From contig JAGGRU010000347.1 of assembly GCA_021159425.1 (NCBI GenBank), positions 1-5,054 on the forward strand: a stretch of 5,054 nucleotides of DNA. The letters run 5' to 3'. Below the pieces are notes generated by a model. It worked only from the letters and a program-made list of their open reading frames with translations, had not been told where the DNA came from and ran no database searches. The translations under genes and the position numbers were made by a program. This DNA comes from Sulfurovum sp. GTDB taxonomy: Bacteria > Campylobacterota > Campylobacteria > Campylobacterales > Sulfurovaceae. Positions within the stretch are counted from its first letter, which is position 1. Each line of letters begins with the position of its first letter. Of the stretch, positions 1 to 4,696 are shown piece by piece.

Positions 1-1
1 A

Positions 2-118
2 AAGTATATCGACTCTAAGATCATGAAAAAATATATGATCATTAAAGCACCTCTCTGTTCAAAAGCAAAAGCTTTGCTGGAAGAAAATGGTTGGAAAGTA
101 TACCATGAAGGCACGTAG
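2..118 (+). CDS. C-terminal end of an unrecognised protein (5' truncated by window)
   Basis: An open frame enters from the left edge (first full codon at base 2) and stops at TAG 116-118, giving the last 38 residues of a protein. The tail is lysine-rich and ends KALLEENGWKVYHEGT, which looks like a final amphipathic helix followed by a short strand. I do not recognise the family and assign no function. The stop codon lies inside the first REP repeat (its GTAG head starts at 115), so the repeat provides the terminator codon of this gene. The frame is the same strand as coaX and ends 68 nt before it, so co-transcription is possible. An internal ATG at 23 could start a 31-residue peptide, but the frame is already open upstream, so a truncated longer gene is the simpler reading. 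Confidence 0.6.
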   Translation, partial: KYIDSKIMKKYMIIKAPLCSKAKALLEENGWKVYHEGT

Positions 119-177
119 GGTCGGTTTACCGACCATGATTAATGATATATATATGTGGTCGGTAAACCGACCCTACG
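114..177. repeat. REPIN/BIME-like pair of inverted REP repeats (copies A and B)
   Basis: Bases 114-135 and 156-177 form a perfect 22-bp inverted repeat around a 20-nt AT-rich spacer containing ATATATAT. Each arm contains the 20-nt unit GTAGGGTCGGTTTACCGACC (copy A at 115-134 on plus, copy B at 157-176 on minus), and each unit can fold on its own into a 7-bp hairpin (GGTCGGT/ACCGACC) with a 2-nt loop. A GTAG head next to a small palindrome is the known signature of REP sequences bound by RAYT (TnpA_REP) transposases, and two facing REPs make a REPIN or BIME. No transposase gene is in the window. The left arm supplies the stop codon of the upstream gene and the right arm abuts the coaX ribosome binding site. 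No T-run follows, so it does not look like an intrinsic terminator. Confidence 0.85.
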
Positions 178-186
178 GGAGATAAA

Positions 187-795
187 ATGTTATTAGCAGA
201 TATAGGTAATACCCATTTTCATATATATAATGGAGAAGAAGTTGAACATCTGTCCTATGATGCTGCTATTGCTAAATATCAAAGTGAAGCACTCTGTTAT
301 ATCTCTGTCAAACATCAGCTCTCTTTAGAGATAGAGCAGATAACAAACTGGAAAAATATCTCTTCTCTGATGAAAATAGAAAATGAATACGATACAATGG
401 GTGTAGACAGAAAAGCCCTTTGTTTGAGTCATAAAGATGGTTTGTTTGTAGATGCCGGTTCAGCCATTACTGTTGATGTAATGGAGGATGGTATCTACTG
501 TGGAGGGTATATTTTTCCAGGGCTAAAGGTAATGTTAAATGCTTATGCAGGTATATCATCTGTACTGGATGTGGAATTAAATAAACAGATATCACTGGAG
601 CAGCTCCCCTCAACAACTAAAGATGGGATAAGCTATGGTATAATCGCGTCCATAAAAGCACTCATAGACAAGCACAATAAGGGTAAAACACTCTACTTTA
701 CAGGGGGAGACGGTAAGTTTCTTTCCTCATACTTCCCTGATGCAATTTATGATGAAACACTTGTCTTTCAAGGCATGAAGAAGGTTCTAAAATGA
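187..795 (+). CDS. coaX: Type III pantothenate kinase (CoaX)
   Basis: Phosphorylates pantothenate with ATP in the first step of coenzyme A synthesis, in the cytoplasm. The 202-residue protein has the family's acetate/sugar-kinase (ASKHA) fold signatures in order: DIGNTH at residues 5-10 (phosphate-binding loop), GVDR at 72-75, DAGSAITVD at 89-97, GGYIFPG at 106-112 and TGGDG at 172-176. It is shorter than the roughly 250-residue bacillary enzymes, as is usual for the compact Campylobacterota form, and serine replaces the common threonine in the DxGTA motif. The ATG at 187 is preceded by GGAG at 178-181 with a 5-nt gap, directly after the REP pair. hisG follows 40 nt downstream on the same strand. 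Type III enzymes are known for needing a monovalent cation and for lacking feedback inhibition by CoA; neither can be read from sequence. Confidence 0.93.
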   Translation: MLLADIGNTHFHIYNGEEVEHLSYDAAIAKYQSEALCYISVKHQLSLEIEQITNWKNISSLMKIENEYDTMGVDRKALCLSHKDGLFVDAGSAITVDVMEDGIYCGGYIFPGLKVMLNAYAGISSVLDVELNKQISLEQLPSTTKDGISYGIIASIKALIDKHNKGKTLYFTGGDGKFLSSYFPDAIYDETLVFQGMKKVLK

Positions 796-824
796 CAAAT
801 CAACACTATTCACTTTCAACTCAA

Positions 825-832
825 AGAGGTGA
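825..832 (+). promoter_or_regulatory. hisG ribosome binding site
   Basis: AGAGGTGA ends 3 nt before the hisG ATG, with the GAGG core 6 nt away, and fixes the start at 836. It lies in a possible weak stem: ATTCAC at 808-813 is complementary to GTGAAT at 829-834, which would cover the 3' half of this site. Confidence 0.7.
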
Positions 833-835
833 ATC

Positions 836-1456
836 ATGTTAACAATAGCACTTCCAAAAGGAAGAATTGCAGAGCAGACACTTGAGATATTTGCCGAAAT
901 ATTTGGTGGAGAGTTTAAGTTCGAGGGTAGAGAACTCATTTTAGATATGGGTGAGTTTCGTTTTTTAAATGTACGTAATCAGGATGTACCAACATATGTT
1001 GAACATGGTGCAGCAGATATCGGTGTAGTAGGACTTGACGTCATTACAGAAAAAGAGTTGGATATTATTCAACTCCTTGACATGCAATTGGGAAAATGTA
1101 AAGTTGCCATTGGTATTAAGAATGAAGATGAGCTTGACTGGTCACGTCCTAACATTAAAGTTGCTACTAAAATGGTAAACATCACAAAAAATTACTTTGC
1201 TCAAAAAGCAGTAGGCGTTGAAGTCGTAAAACTCTATGGTTCCATTGAACTGGCTCCTCTTGTTGGTCTTGCAGATGCTATTGTTGACATTGTTGAGACA
1301 GGTTCAACGATGAGAGAAAACGGATTGAAAGTAGCTGAAGATATTATGGATTCTTCTGCATATCTTATTGCCAATAAAAATAGTTTTTATGCCAAAAAAG
1401 GTGAGATACTTTCATTGTATGAACAGATCAAAACTGTTGTAGAGAGTCGTGGCTAA
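836..1456 (+). CDS. hisG: ATP phosphoribosyltransferase, short form (HisG_S)
   Basis: Catalyses the first committed step of histidine biosynthesis, joining ATP and PRPP to form phosphoribosyl-ATP. At 206 residues it is the short form, lacking the C-terminal ACT-like regulatory domain of the roughly 300-residue long form. Visible motifs are IALPKGR at 4-10, ADIGVVGLDVI at 60-70, KLYGSIELAPLVGLADAIVD at 132-151 and the PRPP-binding loop DIVETGSTMRENG at 151-163. Short HisG enzymes are known to work as a hetero-octamer with HisZ, a histidyl-tRNA synthetase paralogue that gives activation and histidine feedback; hisZ is not in this window and should be elsewhere in the genome. The start is supported by a strong AGAGGTGA site. 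No other his gene is adjacent, so the pathway is probably dispersed. The 3' end overlaps the next gene by 8 nt. Confidence 0.95.
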   Translation: MLTIALPKGRIAEQTLEIFAEIFGGEFKFEGRELILDMGEFRFLNVRNQDVPTYVEHGAADIGVVGLDVITEKELDIIQLLDMQLGKCKVAIGIKNEDELDWSRPNIKVATKMVNITKNYFAQKAVGVEVVKLYGSIELAPLVGLADAIVDIVETGSTMRENGLKVAEDIMDSSAYLIANKNSFYAKKGEILSLYEQIKTVVESRG

Positions 1457-2156
1457 TAAGACTTCGGATTCTCTGGATCTCTACGCAAAAGTAGAAGATC
1501 TTCTTGGTGTAAAAGAGGCTGCTCCAAGCCTCTACGCACACTACCTTCTTTTTTTAAATTCTATAGATTTTGATACCCTTTTGGATGTAGGTTGTGGTTC
1601 AGGTGATTTTTTACATCAAATGCAGGGTGCATTGGACATTCCAAGTGTCAAAGGAATAGACCTAAGCCCTCTTATGATAGCTCAAACTACTGAACAAGGC
1701 TACGATGCAGAGTGCATAGACTTATGTGATCTACATGGCTCTTATGATGTCATAACAGCTGTATTCGATATGTTGAACTACTTAAACAAAGAACAGTTAA
1801 AACAATTTCTTAATTGTGTGAAAGCACATCTGAATGAGGGTGGTGTTTTTTTATGTGATATCAACACACTTTATGGTTTTGAAAATGTGGCTGTCGGTTC
1901 TTACATCGTAGATGATGAAGAGAGATTTCTAACCGTAGACAGTGATTTTGAAGAGGGTGAATATATTTCTGAATTTACTCTTTTTGAAAAAGAAGGTGAT
2001 CGTTTTAAAAAGTCTCAAGAGATCATTAAACAGTATTATCATACAGTAGATGAGATCGTTAAGTTAAGTGGGTTGGAATTGTTAGTGAATGATGATGTGA
2101 ATCTTTATGGGTTGGAAAGTGCTGATAAAAGGTTTATTGTTTTAAAAAACGCGTAG
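1449..2156 (+). CDS. Class I SAM-dependent methyltransferase, YqeM-like
   Basis: Predicted cytoplasmic SAM-dependent methyltransferase of 235 residues; the substrate is unknown. The Rossmann-type core is clear: motif I LLDVGCGSGDF at 44-54 (glycine-rich SAM loop), acidic end of strand 2 in GIDLSP at 69-74 (D71, expected to bind the SAM ribose), and a YDVITAVFDMLNYL stretch at 99-112 in the motif IV area. The strand order and the C-terminal beta-rich insert resemble Bacillus YqeM-type proteins of the Methyltransf_25 group, from memory only. The start is GTG at 1449, overlapping the hisG stop by 8 nt and preceded only by a weak AGAGAG, so translation is probably coupled to hisG. Its TAG stop (2154-2156) lies inside REP copy C. 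Linkage to hisG does not by itself imply a histidine-pathway role. Confidence 0.85.
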   Translation: MANKTSDSLDLYAKVEDLLGVKEAAPSLYAHYLLFLNSIDFDTLLDVGCGSGDFLHQMQGALDIPSVKGIDLSPLMIAQTTEQGYDAECIDLCDLHGSYDVITAVFDMLNYLNKEQLKQFLNCVKAHLNEGGVFLCDINTLYGFENVAVGSYIVDDEERFLTVDSDFEEGEYISEFTLFEKEGDRFKKSQEIIKQYYHTVDEIVKLSGLELLVNDDVNLYGLESADKRFIVLKNA

Positions 2157-2172
2157 GGTCGATTTATCGACC
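2153..2172 (+). repeat. Single REP repeat (copy C)
   Basis: The unit is GTAGGGTCGATTTATCGACC, a GTAG head plus a 7-bp hairpin GGTCGAT/ATCGACC with a TT loop. It differs from copies A and B at two positions that pair with each other in the stem (G-C becomes A-T), so the fold is kept. It is identical to copy D on the opposite strand 1.5 kb away. Its TAG is the stop codon of the preceding methyltransferase gene. Confidence 0.85.
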
Positions 2173-2175
2173 AAA

Positions 2176-2198
2176 TTGATAGGCAAGAAGCCTATCAA
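2176..2198. terminator. Stem-loop between convergent genes, likely terminator
   Basis: TTGATAGGC at 2176-2184 and GCCTATCAA at 2190-2198 form a perfect 9-bp stem with a 5-nt loop. It lies in the 52-nt gap between the plus-strand methyltransferase gene and the minus-strand rpsR, where terminators for both are expected. The flanks are AT-rich, but neither strand has a long T-run after the stem (only ATTT on minus), so efficiency is uncertain. Confidence 0.55.
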
Positions 2199-2208
2199 AA
2201 TTTAAAAT

Positions 2209-2472
2209 CTATCTCAAATTCTCAAATGGAGATTCAACAACATTTTTTCTATCCACGATATATGGGATAAGAGCTGTTTGTCTTGCTCTTTTGATCGCTA
2301 CTGTTACAAGCTCTTGGTGACGTTTACAGTTACCAGTCAATCTTCTTGGCATGATCTTAAATCTTTCGCTCAAACTGAATTTAAGTCCATTTAAGTCTTT
2401 ATAGTCGATAAAATCAACTTTCTGCTCACAATATTTACAAAATCTCTTTTTAAATTTTCTTCTTTCTGCCAT
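2209..2472 (-). CDS. rpsR: Small ribosomal subunit protein bS18
   Basis: Binds 16S rRNA as a heterodimer with S6 in the platform of the 30S subunit. The 87-residue length and the blocks [20 protein letters not shown] (21-40), [12 protein letters not shown] (42-53) and [15 protein letters not shown] (62-76) are diagnostic. Cysteines 12 and 15 (CKYC) with Cys49 and His52 (CKRH) form a C-x2-C...C-x2-H set, the zinc-ribbon-like 'C+' form of S18; the Helicobacter orthologue, as I recall it, has lost most of these ligands. The start ATG (2472-2470) has AGGAG 8 nt upstream, and the ssb stop codon TAG overlaps that site, leaving an 11-nt gap. Last gene of the rpsF-ssb-rpsR operon, followed by the 2176-2198 stem-loop. 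Confidence 0.96.
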   Translation of the reverse strand: MAERRKFKKRFCKYCEQKVDFIDYKDLNGLKFSLSERFKIMPRRLTGNCKRHQELVTVAIKRARQTALIPYIVDRKNVVESPFENLR

Positions 2473-2483
2473 GGTCTGTTCTC

Positions 2484-2981
2484 CTAAAACGGTATTTCAT
2501 CTTCGTTGATGTCAATTTCTGGGATGTTAGTTGCTGCTGCTTGTTGTGGTGCAGTCTGTGGAGCTGGTTGAGAAGGTGCGCTGTAAGATGATTTTGCAGG
2601 CTGAGAATAAGTATCTCCAGCCGGTGCAGCATTGTAACCGCCGCCTTGTGCATCATCTTTGCTCCCAAGCATCTGCAGGTTTTCTACAGTGACTGAGTGT
2701 TTGCTTCTCTTGCTTCCATCTTGTGCTGTCCATTGGTCAAGCTTCAATCTACCATCTACTAAAACTTTGCTACCCTTACGTAAATATTGATTTGCGATCT
2801 CAGCCGTTCTACCAAAAAAAGTCAAGTCTACGAAAAGAACTTCTTCTTTTTGTTCCCCGCTTGCAGATTTAAACTTACGTGAAGTTGCGATCGCCGTGTT
2901 TCCTATGGCAGCCCCACCTTGTGTATATCTCACTTCTACATCTCTTGTCAGGTTTCCTGCTAAAATAATCTTATTGTACAT
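2484..2981 (-). CDS. ssb: Single-stranded DNA-binding protein (SSB)
   Basis: Coats single-stranded DNA in replication, repair and recombination and recruits partners through its C-terminal tip. Residues 1 to about 107 are a bacterial OB-fold domain ([19 protein letters not shown] at the start, [20 protein letters not shown] and [12 protein letters not shown] in the middle). Residues from about 109 to 155 are a Q/A/P/S-rich flexible linker, and the protein ends in the acidic tip DINEDEIPF (157-165), equivalent to the DDDIPF-type peptide that binds clamp-loader and repair proteins. Total length of 165 is typical. The ATG (2981-2979) has AGGAG 7 nt upstream. It sits between rpsF (25-nt gap) and rpsR (11-nt gap), the classic bacterial order, so all three are very probably co-transcribed. 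Confidence 0.97.
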   Translation of the reverse strand: MYNKIILAGNLTRDVEVRYTQGGAAIGNTAIATSRKFKSASGEQKEEVLFVDLTFFGRTAEIANQYLRKGSKVLVDGRLKLDQWTAQDGSKRSKHSVTVENLQMLGSKDDAQGGGYNAAPAGDTYSQPAKSSYSAPSQPAPQTAPQQAAATNIPEIDINEDEIPF

Positions 2982-3006
2982 ATGGTCGCTCCTGTTCTTG
3001 CTTTTC

Positions 3007-3480
3007 TTATGCTTCTGTCGTAGTTGCTGCTGCTTCTACTTCTGTTGTTTCTGTTGTTGTTTCTGTTGTTGTTTCTGCTGTTGGAGCAGGTGTAGCTTCC
3101 GGTGCAGATGTTTCTGCTGGTTTAGCTTCTACTTCCTGAGCAGCACTTTTATTTGCTGCTGCAACTAGCTTGTCAAATTGTGTAAGTTCTTTGTTTTTAC
3201 TGTATTTCACAGATAAAAACTTAATGATATCTTCGCTGATCTTAAGATTTCTCTCAAGCTCGTTGATGATCGTACCTTCAGCTTTATAGAAAAGAACTGT
3301 ATAGTATCCTCTGGCATGTTTTTCTACAGGGTAAGCAAGTTTTCTCATACCCATATCATTAGTACCGACTAGTTCAGCACCTTCTTTTGCAAGTATGTCT
3401 TTCACTTTAGTGATAGTCGCTGCAATCTCTTCTTCTGTAAGTGTAGGTTTAACTACAAACAGGGTTTCATAACAAGTCAT
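3007..3480 (-). CDS. rpsF: Small ribosomal subunit protein bS6, with acidic C-terminal extension
   Basis: Binds 16S rRNA together with S18 in the 30S platform. Residues 1 to about 100 form the S6 ferredoxin-like domain (CYETLFVVKPTLTEEE at 3-18, GMRKLAYPV at 44-52, ARGYYTVLFY at 56-65, NLKISEDIIKFLSVKY at 78-93). I place the start at the ATG 3480-3478, giving 157 residues, because AAGGAAA lies about 6 nt upstream and family similarity begins here; the frame stays open 12 codons further to an ATG at 3516 with no family-like residues. Residues from about 107 to 157 are an A/E/T/P-rich tail with ten glutamates and one lysine, including TTTE repeats. First gene of rpsF-ssb-rpsR. Its leader is unusually rich in repeats. 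Confidence 0.95.
   Translation of the reverse strand: MTCYETLFVVKPTLTEEEIAATITKVKDILAKEGAELVGTNDMGMRKLAYPVEKHARGYYTVLFYKAEGTIINELERNLKISEDIIKFLSVKYSKNKELTQFDKLVAAANKSAAQEVEAKPAETSAPEATPAPTAETTTETTTETTEVEAAATTTEA
3042..3074 (-). repeat. Short tandem repeat in the rpsF 3' end
   Basis: Reading plus strand, two exact 12-nt units (CTGTTGTTGTTT at 3051-3062 and 3063-3074) follow a 9-nt partial unit (3042-3050), and a diverged CTGCTGTTGG comes next. On the coding strand they encode the TETTTETTTETTE run of the S6 tail. Unit sizes are multiples of three, so length changes would keep the frame. Confidence 0.8.
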
Positions 3481-3517
3481 ATTGTTTCCTTTTGGTTTAA
3501 TAGCCCATATTTTCATT

Positions 3518-3580
3518 GAGGGGAGTCAGACCCGCAGACGATTCATTGTTTCACAACAAATCATATGAGGTCAGACCCCT
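3518..3580. repeat. Repeat-bracketed insert in the rpsF leader (two GTCAGACCC copies)
   Basis: The 9-mer GTCAGACCC occurs at 3525-3533 and 3570-3578, each next to a GAGG, with the block ends AGGGG (3519-3523) and CCCCT (3576-3580) complementary. Each copy is an imperfect GGGGTCAGACCCC-like palindrome: the first has an extra A, the second lacks two G. Between them, 3548-3566 is a 17/19 match to the rpsF start region. On the minus strand, TTGTT, GTGA and AACAA at about 3561-3548 form a 5-bp stem with a GNRA-type loop. The whole could be a small mobile-element remnant or a structured mRNA leader; function is unknown. Confidence 0.5.
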
Positions 3581-3616
3581 AAATGTCCAAAAATGAGCAA
3601 GAATTTTGGAAGCATT

Positions 3617-3622
3617 ATTTTA
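3617..3622 (-). promoter_or_regulatory. Possible -10 box of an rpsF operon promoter
   Basis: On the minus strand TAAAAT (3622-3617) sits in a strongly AT-rich stretch upstream of the rpsF leader. No convincing -35 is present, which is common in Campylobacterota sigma-70 promoters. Transcripts starting here would have a leader of about 130 nt including the GTCAGACCC block. Read-through from holA is the alternative. Confidence 0.3.
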
Positions 3623-3659
3623 TCTTAATATGTCTTATTTTTTGCTTGTATTAATCGGT

Positions 3660-3711
3660 GGTCGATAAATCGACCCTACACCTATATCTCCGTAGGGTCG
3701 GTTCACCGACC
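3660..3711. repeat. Back-to-back pair of REP repeats (copies D and E)
   Basis: Copy D at 3660-3679 is on the minus strand and is identical to copy C. Copy E at 3692-3711 is on plus and reads GTAGGGTCGGTTCACCGACC, with a TC loop and the G-C version of the stem. The GTAG heads face inward across a 12-nt spacer (3680-3691), the reverse of the A-B arrangement. The pair begins 7 nt past the holA stop codon and separates holA from the rpsF leader. As an inverted repeat the two units match at 17 of 20 positions, so a long hairpin is also possible in a holA transcript, where it could protect the 3' end. Confidence 0.85.
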
Positions 3712-3718
3712 AATGCTC

Positions 3719-4696
3719 CTAAAGATACCCTTGGATCTTGATCAACATACTGTAAAGCAAGACTTCTCTCTGAGTTGCAGGAGCTTTTTTCATAGCGATT
3801 TCACTCTCTAGAAGATGTTCAAATATTTTTAATAGGGCTGCGGATTTTACACGTAATGCCAACTGTGCTTTTTGATCTTCTATCTGTTTAGGAAGTTTGT
3901 ATCCGAGTATGGCAGCAGAGTCTACATGACCATTAAGCTTAATATAGGCATGGAACAAAAATATCTGGTTCACAAAATACTGTGTAGATCTCAAAAGTGA
4001 TGCTTCATCTTCTCCAAGATCCAGCAGTTGTGTTATCATTGAAGTAATATTCTCTTTATTGAATAGACGAATGAGCAGTTGTTCTGTAGCCAAAGGGGCA
4101 GTGGAATAAACAAGTTTATCTATGTCTTTGCTGGTTATTTTTATTCCCAATATTGCCAGCTTATCCAGTTCATTGGCACAAAGTGCTAAATTGTTATTGA
4201 GCAAAAGCATAAGATGCTGCAGGGCATAATGATCAATGTCCAGTTGTATTTTTTGTGCTTTTTGTTGCAGTGTTGCAATACCCTCATTTATATTTGGTTC
4301 AAAAAACCGTACCCAAACCCCGCCTTTTTTGTCTGTAAAAGAACTTTGCAGACTCTTTGCAGAGGTTTTTGTTTCATCATATCCGTAAATAAAGTAATTA
4401 TCAGCATTTTTATTTGCAAGTTGGATCAGTAGATCCAACTCTTTCTTAGGGATCTTTTTATCATTTTTTACAATAAGAAGATTGGTTCCGCCAAAGAGAG
4501 AAGTTTGGGACAAATAGTTCTTTGCCTGATCAAAATCCCATTCATCAAAATAGAGTGTAAGCATACTCTCTTTTGCATCAAGTTTTGTCTTATAAAGATC
4601 AATGTAATAGTCTATAAGATACTCATTGGCACCATAAAGTAAAACTGCTTTTGGGAAAGCCTGATTCAGTCTTTGGTCAAATTCTCTTTGGTACAT
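3719..4696 (-). CDS. holA: DNA polymerase III clamp-loader subunit delta (HolA)
   Basis: Delta opens the beta sliding clamp within the clamp-loader complex during replication. The 325-residue length fits the family. Visible features are an N-terminal LLYGANEYLID (19-29), the LSQTSLFGGTNLLIVK block (62-77), a middle LALCANELDKLAIL stretch and the all-helical C-terminal domain (EDEASLLRSTQYFVNQIFLF, then ESEIAMKKA). QTSLF at 64-68 matches the beta-clamp-binding pentapeptide pattern and corresponds in position to the QAMSLF element of E. coli delta. The ATG (4696-4694) shares one base with the upstream methyltransferase stop (TAATG), and no clear ribosome binding site is seen, so translation is probably coupled. 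holA upstream of rpsF matches the Helicobacter pylori order as I recall it, but here REP elements lie between them. Confidence 0.88.
   Translation of the reverse strand: MYQREFDQRLNQAFPKAVLLYGANEYLIDYYIDLYKTKLDAKESMLTLYFDEWDFDQAKNYLSQTSLFGGTNLLIVKNDKKIPKKELDLLIQLANKNADNYFIYGYDETKTSAKSLQSSFTDKKGGVWVRFFEPNINEGIATLQQKAQKIQLDIDHYALQHLMLLLNNNLALCANELDKLAILGIKITSKDIDKLVYSTAPLATEQLLIRLFNKENITSMITQLLDLGEDEASLLRSTQYFVNQIFLFHAYIKLNGHVDSAAILGYKLPKQIEDQKAQLALRVKSAALLKIFEHLLESEIAMKKAPATQREVLLYSMLIKIQGYL

Noticed and set aside
114..177. Rho-independent terminator or CRISPR repeat unit
   Set aside because: No T-run follows the hairpin on either strand, and there is no array of direct repeats with regular unique spacers; the GTAG heads and copies elsewhere fit REP elements better.
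2450..2668. Minus-strand 72-codon frame overlapping ssb and rpsR
   Set aside because: Alternative frame of the ssb linker region; His/Gln/Leu-rich composition reflects the CAG/CAA-type codons of the linker, with no family features.
2896..3168. Plus-strand frame with a striking Cys/Phe-rich peptide
   Set aside because: It is the reverse complement of the rpsF tail and the ssb start; the cysteine runs come from antisense reading of the GCA/ACA-rich codons. No ribosome site and both genes opposite are certain.
3481..3516. Twelve-codon N-terminal extension of rpsF from an upstream ATG
   Set aside because: The extension contains the AAGGAAA ribosome site of the downstream ATG and has no S6 similarity; S6 homology begins at the ATG 3480.
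3481..3600. Classical S6:S18 autoregulatory leader motif for rpsF
   Set aside because: The position is right, but I could not find the CCG-containing loop expected on the mRNA strand, so I do not annotate it; a covariance-model scan would settle it.
4214..4432. Plus-strand 72-codon frame inside holA
   Set aside because: Antisense to a well-supported holA, with no ribosome binding site and no recognisable protein features.
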